Positions 5,412 to 7,464 of a stretch of DNA of 7,464 nt are shown here, piece after piece (within the stretch, counting starts at the first letter, position 1; every line of letters begins with the position of its first letter). A program made the translations under genes and the position numbers. The notes under the pieces are model-generated. The model did not search any database. It saw only the letters and a list, made by a program, of their open reading frames with translations, and was not told the origin of the DNA. Origin of the DNA: an uncultured Collinsella sp. (GTDB lineage: Bacteria; Actinomycetota; Coriobacteriia; Coriobacteriales; Coriobacteriaceae); contig CABVBR010000099.1 of the NCBI GenBank assembly GCA_902496645.1, forward strand, positions 1 to 7,464. The letters are read 5' to 3'.

Positions 5412-6909
5412 GATGTCCTCCTACCTGGTCGTTGCGTTCGCGCGCGGTAGCACCGGCGGTAAAGCTCAACCCTTTCACCAGGGCGTTCTTGCCGTATTTG
5501 CCTTTTACAGCCAGCACGGCGCGTGCCAGGTCGCGCTCGCGCTCATCGGCCTCGACATCGCTAAACAGATCGATGGTGGCAAATTCCTCGGGCATGAGGT
5601 TGCCGAAGCCCAGATTGATGCGCTTGACCGGTCGCTTGGGGTCGACCGTTTGCGCCCAGAGCTCATCGAAATACCCCATGATCTTCTTAAACGAATTGGT
5701 GCGCTCGGGCAGTTTGCGTGAGGCATTGGAATGCGCGAAGAGCGCGGCATAGCCACCGCGCGGTTTGCCGCCGTGCTCGCCCACGAAGACGCCGTCGATC
5801 GCCTGCGCCTCTCGCACCAAGCGCCTGCGCTCGTCATCGCGCTGGACGGGCTTGGGTGCGCGGGGCGCGAGTTCGGGGCCGTCGGTCGCTGCGGGCTCGA
5901 TGCCCGAGGTGCTCGAGCGCAGGTGCCCGCAGCCATCTATATACTGCGCCGTGCCGCTGGCGTCGAGTCGGCGTATGTCGGCGCGTTCGCTCGCATAGCC
6001 TACAAAGAGCGAGATGCTGTCGCACACCACGTGCTTGTCGATCAGGTCCAGCACGGCGGCATCGACCATCTCGCGCAAAACGGTGTAGGCCTGCTCGTAG
6101 GCATAGCCTTTCGAGAGTACCTGCCCCGTGGTGGTCGAGGTCGCTTGCGGACGATAGGCTTGGATATCGGCGATGGTTGTCGGCTCGCGTCCAAAGGCAT
6201 GGTCGATGAGATACTCGGCATTGACGCCGAGCTCGTCGTAGAGCAGGTTTTCGTCGAGCGCGGCGACCCCCATCAGGTCGTAGACGCCATACTTTTCGAG
6301 CCGCGCCGCCATGCCGGGGCCGATGCCCCAGATATCGGTGATGGGGCGGTGGGGCCAGATCTCCTTGCGGAAGGTTTCGTCGTCGAGTACGCCGATACGG
6401 CTGGCTACGTGCTTGGCAGTGATGTCGAGTGCCACCTTGGCCTGAAATAGGTTGGGGCCGATGCCAACCGTCGCCGTGATGCCGGTGCGCCCTAGAACTT
6501 CGTCGCGAAGCATGCAGGCGAACCCTTCCGCATCGGTGTGATAGAGATCCAGATAGGGTGTCACGTCGATGAAGCACTCGTCAATTGAATAGACGTGAAC
6601 GTCTTGCGGGCTGACGTATTCCAGATAGATGCCGTAGATTTGCGCAGACACTTCCATGTAGTGCTGCATGCGTGGCACGGCCTTGATGTAGTCGATGCCA
6701 TCGGGGATCTCGAACAGTCGGCAGCGATTGTGGATACCGAGGTCCTTCATAGCCTGCGTGATAGCGAGGCAGATGGTCGTGCGTCCGCGCGATTCGTCGG
6801 CAACGACCAAGTTGGTGGTGAGCGGATCGAGCCCACGGTCGACACACTCGACGCTGGCGTAAAACGTCTTGAGGTCGATACAGATATACGTACGCCGACC
6901 GTGCTCCAC
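5404..6909 (-). CDS. Y-family translesion DNA polymerase, UvrX/UmuC type
   Basis: An error-prone DNA polymerase that copies across damaged template bases during the SOS response. Counting from the GTG at 6909 (501 residues), the first catalytic motif is CIDLKTFYASVE (11-22, Asp13). The second is YSIDECF (107-113, with the Asp-Glu pair at 110-111). A helix-hairpin-helix WGIGPGMAARL (194-204) and the little-finger region follow. The C-terminus, GKNALVKGLSFTAGATARERNDQVGGHRA, is of the kind seen in Bacillus UvrX-type polymerases. All catalytic acidic residues are present, so it should be active. It is about 80 residues longer than E. coli UmuC because of a low-complexity insert (about 325-385). 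The GTG is preferred because AGGAGG lies five bases upstream; the in-frame ATG at 6930 would add MFDEEDP but has only a poor GGGA. A LexA-like box lies upstream and the YolD-like gene overlaps the 3' end. Confidence 0.92.
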   Translation of the reverse strand: MEHGRRTYICIDLKTFYASVECVDRGLDPLTTNLVVADESRGRTTICLAITQAMKDLGIHNRCRLFEIPDGIDYIKAVPRMQHYMEVSAQIYGIYLEYVSPQDVHVYSIDECFIDVTPYLDLYHTDAEGFACMLRDEVLGRTGITATVGIGPNLFQAKVALDITAKHVASRIGVLDDETFRKEIWPHRPITDIWGIGPGMAARLEKYGVYDLMGVAALDENLLYDELGVNAEYLIDHAFGREPTTIADIQAYRPQATSTTTGQVLSKGYAYEQAYTVLREMVDAAVLDLIDKHVVCDSISLFVGYASERADIRRLDASGTAQYIDGCGHLRSSTSGIEPAATDGPELAPRAPKPVQRDDERRRLVREAQAIDGVFVGEHGGKPRGGYAALFAHSNASRKLPERTNSFKKIMGYFDELWAQTVDPKRPVKRINLGFGNLMPEEFATIDLFSDVEADERERDLARAVLAVKGKYGKNALVKGLSFTAGATARERNDQVGGHRA

Positions 6910-6914
6910 CGGGT

Positions 6915-6920
6915 CCTCCT
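6915..6920 (-). promoter_or_regulatory. Perfect ribosome binding site that decides the polymerase start
   Basis: AGGAGG on the minus strand, five bases before the GTG at 6907-6909. The co-transcribed YolD-like gene uses the same AGGAGG with the same 5-base gap before its own GTG. The alternative ATG at 6928-6930 lacks a comparable site, and this AGGAGG would lie inside its coding region. Confidence 0.7.
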
Positions 6921-6939
6921 CATCAAACATATGTTCCCA

Positions 6940-6955
6940 TCGAATACTTGTTCGA
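6940..6955. promoter_or_regulatory. LexA (SOS) box upstream of the translesion polymerase
   Basis: TCGAATACTTGTTCGA is a 16-bp dyad. Its central 14 bases match the Gram-positive LexA consensus CGAAC N4 GTTCG at all but one position; on the minus strand the core reads CGAACAAGTATTCG. It lies 31 bases before the preferred GTG start and touches a TATTAT -10 element, so bound LexA would cover the transcription start. DNA-damage control of a Y-family polymerase fits exactly. Confidence 0.85.
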
Positions 6956-6960
6956 TAATA
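6955..6960 (-). promoter_or_regulatory. -10 element of the polymerase-YolD operon
   Basis: TATTAT on the minus strand, one base from the TATAAT consensus. Transcription would start near 6948, inside the LexA box, giving a leader of about 40 bases before the GTG and only about 18 bases before the alternative ATG. A -35 is not clear; TGTTCC, 16 bases upstream within the left arm of the inverted repeat, is the best candidate. Confidence 0.5.
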
Positions 6961-6964
6961 CCAG

Positions 6965-7044
6965 ACCTGCCAAAAAGGAACAGGTTTATTTTGCTCGGTA
7001 AATCGTTTGGCCTATCTAAAAGAAACCCGTCCTTTTTGGTAGGT
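6965..7044. repeat. Long imperfect inverted repeat between divergent genes
   Basis: The outer arms ACCTGCCAAAAAGGA (6965-6979) and TCCTTTTTGGTAGGT (7030-7044) pair at 14 of 15 positions. Inner segments GGTTTATTTT (6983-6992) and AAAAGAAACC (7018-7027) pair again at 9 of 10 positions, giving an 80-base interrupted hairpin with a loop of about 25 bases. Each arm carries the CCAAAAA, ACAGGT-like motif, the right arm on the minus strand. It sits between the SOS promoter and the PAP2 gene. It could be a dispersed intergenic repeat, a binding site, or a terminator guarding one gene from the other. Confidence 0.6.
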
Positions 7045-7105
7045 TTACGGGGCGCTTACGCTAGGTCGTTAACCTTGATGTGATGGATACGCTGAAGGGA
7101 TATGG

Positions 7106-7464
7106 ATGACCGCCGATATGGGTGATCTTGCGCTTTTGGTACTGGCCGTGCTGTGTCTTGCAGTCTTTGCTTGCCTGCTGGTTAAGGTGCTTAAGCGACA
7201 GGCCATGAGAATCGACAGGTTGGGCTACGCGCTTTTCGTTGAGAAGCTTCGTTCGCCGGCGTTGACGGTTGCGATGAAATCCGTTTCGAACATGGCATCG
7301 CTACCGGTTGTCGTGGGCGTGCTGGTCGCCACGTTTATATGGGCGCCCTGTCGGATTCAGGTTATGTGCGCCGCTGTCAATGTCGGCGTCATCAGTGCCA
7401 TCGATCAGCTCCTTAAGGTGTTGGTGCGCCGCCCTCGCCCCCAAGGATATCGGCTTGTGGAGGC
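7106..7464 (+). CDS. PAP2-superfamily membrane phosphatase, N-terminal part (3' end outside the window)
   Basis: Open to the end of the window, giving 119 codons of an incomplete protein. Hydrophobic segments appear at about residues 8-24, 68-85 and 90-103 (LALLVLAVLCLAVFACLLV; LPVVVGVLVATFIWA; VMCAAVNVGVISAI). Then comes KVLVRRPRP, the KX6RP first motif of PAP2 (type 2 phosphatidic acid phosphatase/undecaprenyl pyrophosphate phosphatase) enzymes. The later PSGH and SRxxxxxHxxxD motifs would lie beyond the edge. Such proteins dephosphorylate lipid phosphates at the membrane, often undecaprenyl pyrophosphate or phosphatidylglycerol phosphate; the substrate cannot be told here. The start is the ATG at 7106 because AAGGGA (7095-7100) lies five bases upstream; the second in-frame ATG at 7118 has no ribosome site. 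It is divergent from the SOS operon, and I find no convincing promoter of its own in 7045-7105. Confidence 0.82.
   Translation, partial: MTADMGDLALLVLAVLCLAVFACLLVKVLKRQAMRIDRLGYALFVEKLRSPALTVAMKSVSNMASLPVVVGVLVATFIWAPCRIQVMCAAVNVGVISAIDQLLKVLVRRPRPQGYRLVE

Noticed and set aside
5731..6450. Rightward open frame of 239 codons inside the polymerase gene
   Set aside because: Antisense to conserved catalytic and DNA-binding regions of the polymerase; no ribosome site or recognisable fold.
6991..7018. Promoter for the PAP2 gene (TTGCTC, 16 bases, TATCTA)
   Set aside because: The -10 matches the consensus at only three of six positions and the pair lies inside the inverted repeat.
7118..7120. Alternative PAP2 start codon
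   Set aside because: The in-frame ATG at 7106 has a good ribosome site five bases upstream; this one has none.

Overview
The window looks like the chromosome of a G+C-rich actinobacterium of the class Coriobacteriia, most likely Collinsella or a close relative. I infer this from protein resemblance: an LPxTG-like Coriobacteriia surface protein, a short anaerobe-type flavodoxin next to a DUF3793 protein, and a UvrX-like polymerase with a YolD partner. No rRNA or marker gene confirms it. Every complete gene reads without a frameshift. I see no mobile element, tRNA, rRNA or CRISPR array.

Left edge (1-454): the 3' end of a gene for a membrane-anchored, low-complexity surface protein, then a perfect 18-bp stem terminator that can serve both converging genes.

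Metal and redox block (488-2216): a leftward pair encodes a DUF3793 protein and a short-chain flavodoxin, driven by a good promoter that overlaps a dyad with a DtxR/IdeR-like core. Divergent from it is a small membrane-anchored protein with a Cys-rich linker and a copper-chaperone-like HMA domain. A G-tract dyad of the CsoR copper-sensor type lies just upstream. The natural reading is an iron-limitation operon (flavodoxin replacing ferredoxin) back to back with a copper-handling gene, each with its own operator; the regulators are not in the window.

Surface protein (2491-4989): a secreted 832-residue protein with seven recurring strand motifs, suggesting a seven-bladed beta-propeller. It has an acidic helical insert before the last blade, a Pro/Gly/Thr-rich stalk and a C-terminal sorting signal with the variant LPHAG motif. 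Its stop codon overlaps that of the next, convergent gene through one CTAG.

SOS block (4986-6960): a leftward operon encodes a UvrX/UmuC-type Y-family translesion DNA polymerase followed by an 8-nt overlapping YolD-like gene. A near-consensus LexA box of the Gram-positive type lies just upstream, beside a TATTAT -10 element. The polymerase very probably starts at a GTG with a perfect AGGAGG, not at the upstream ATG.

Right edge (6965-7464): a long imperfect inverted repeat, whose arm motif recurs upstream of the surface-protein gene, then the first 119 codons of a PAP2-type membrane phosphatase. The window ends just after its first catalytic motif.
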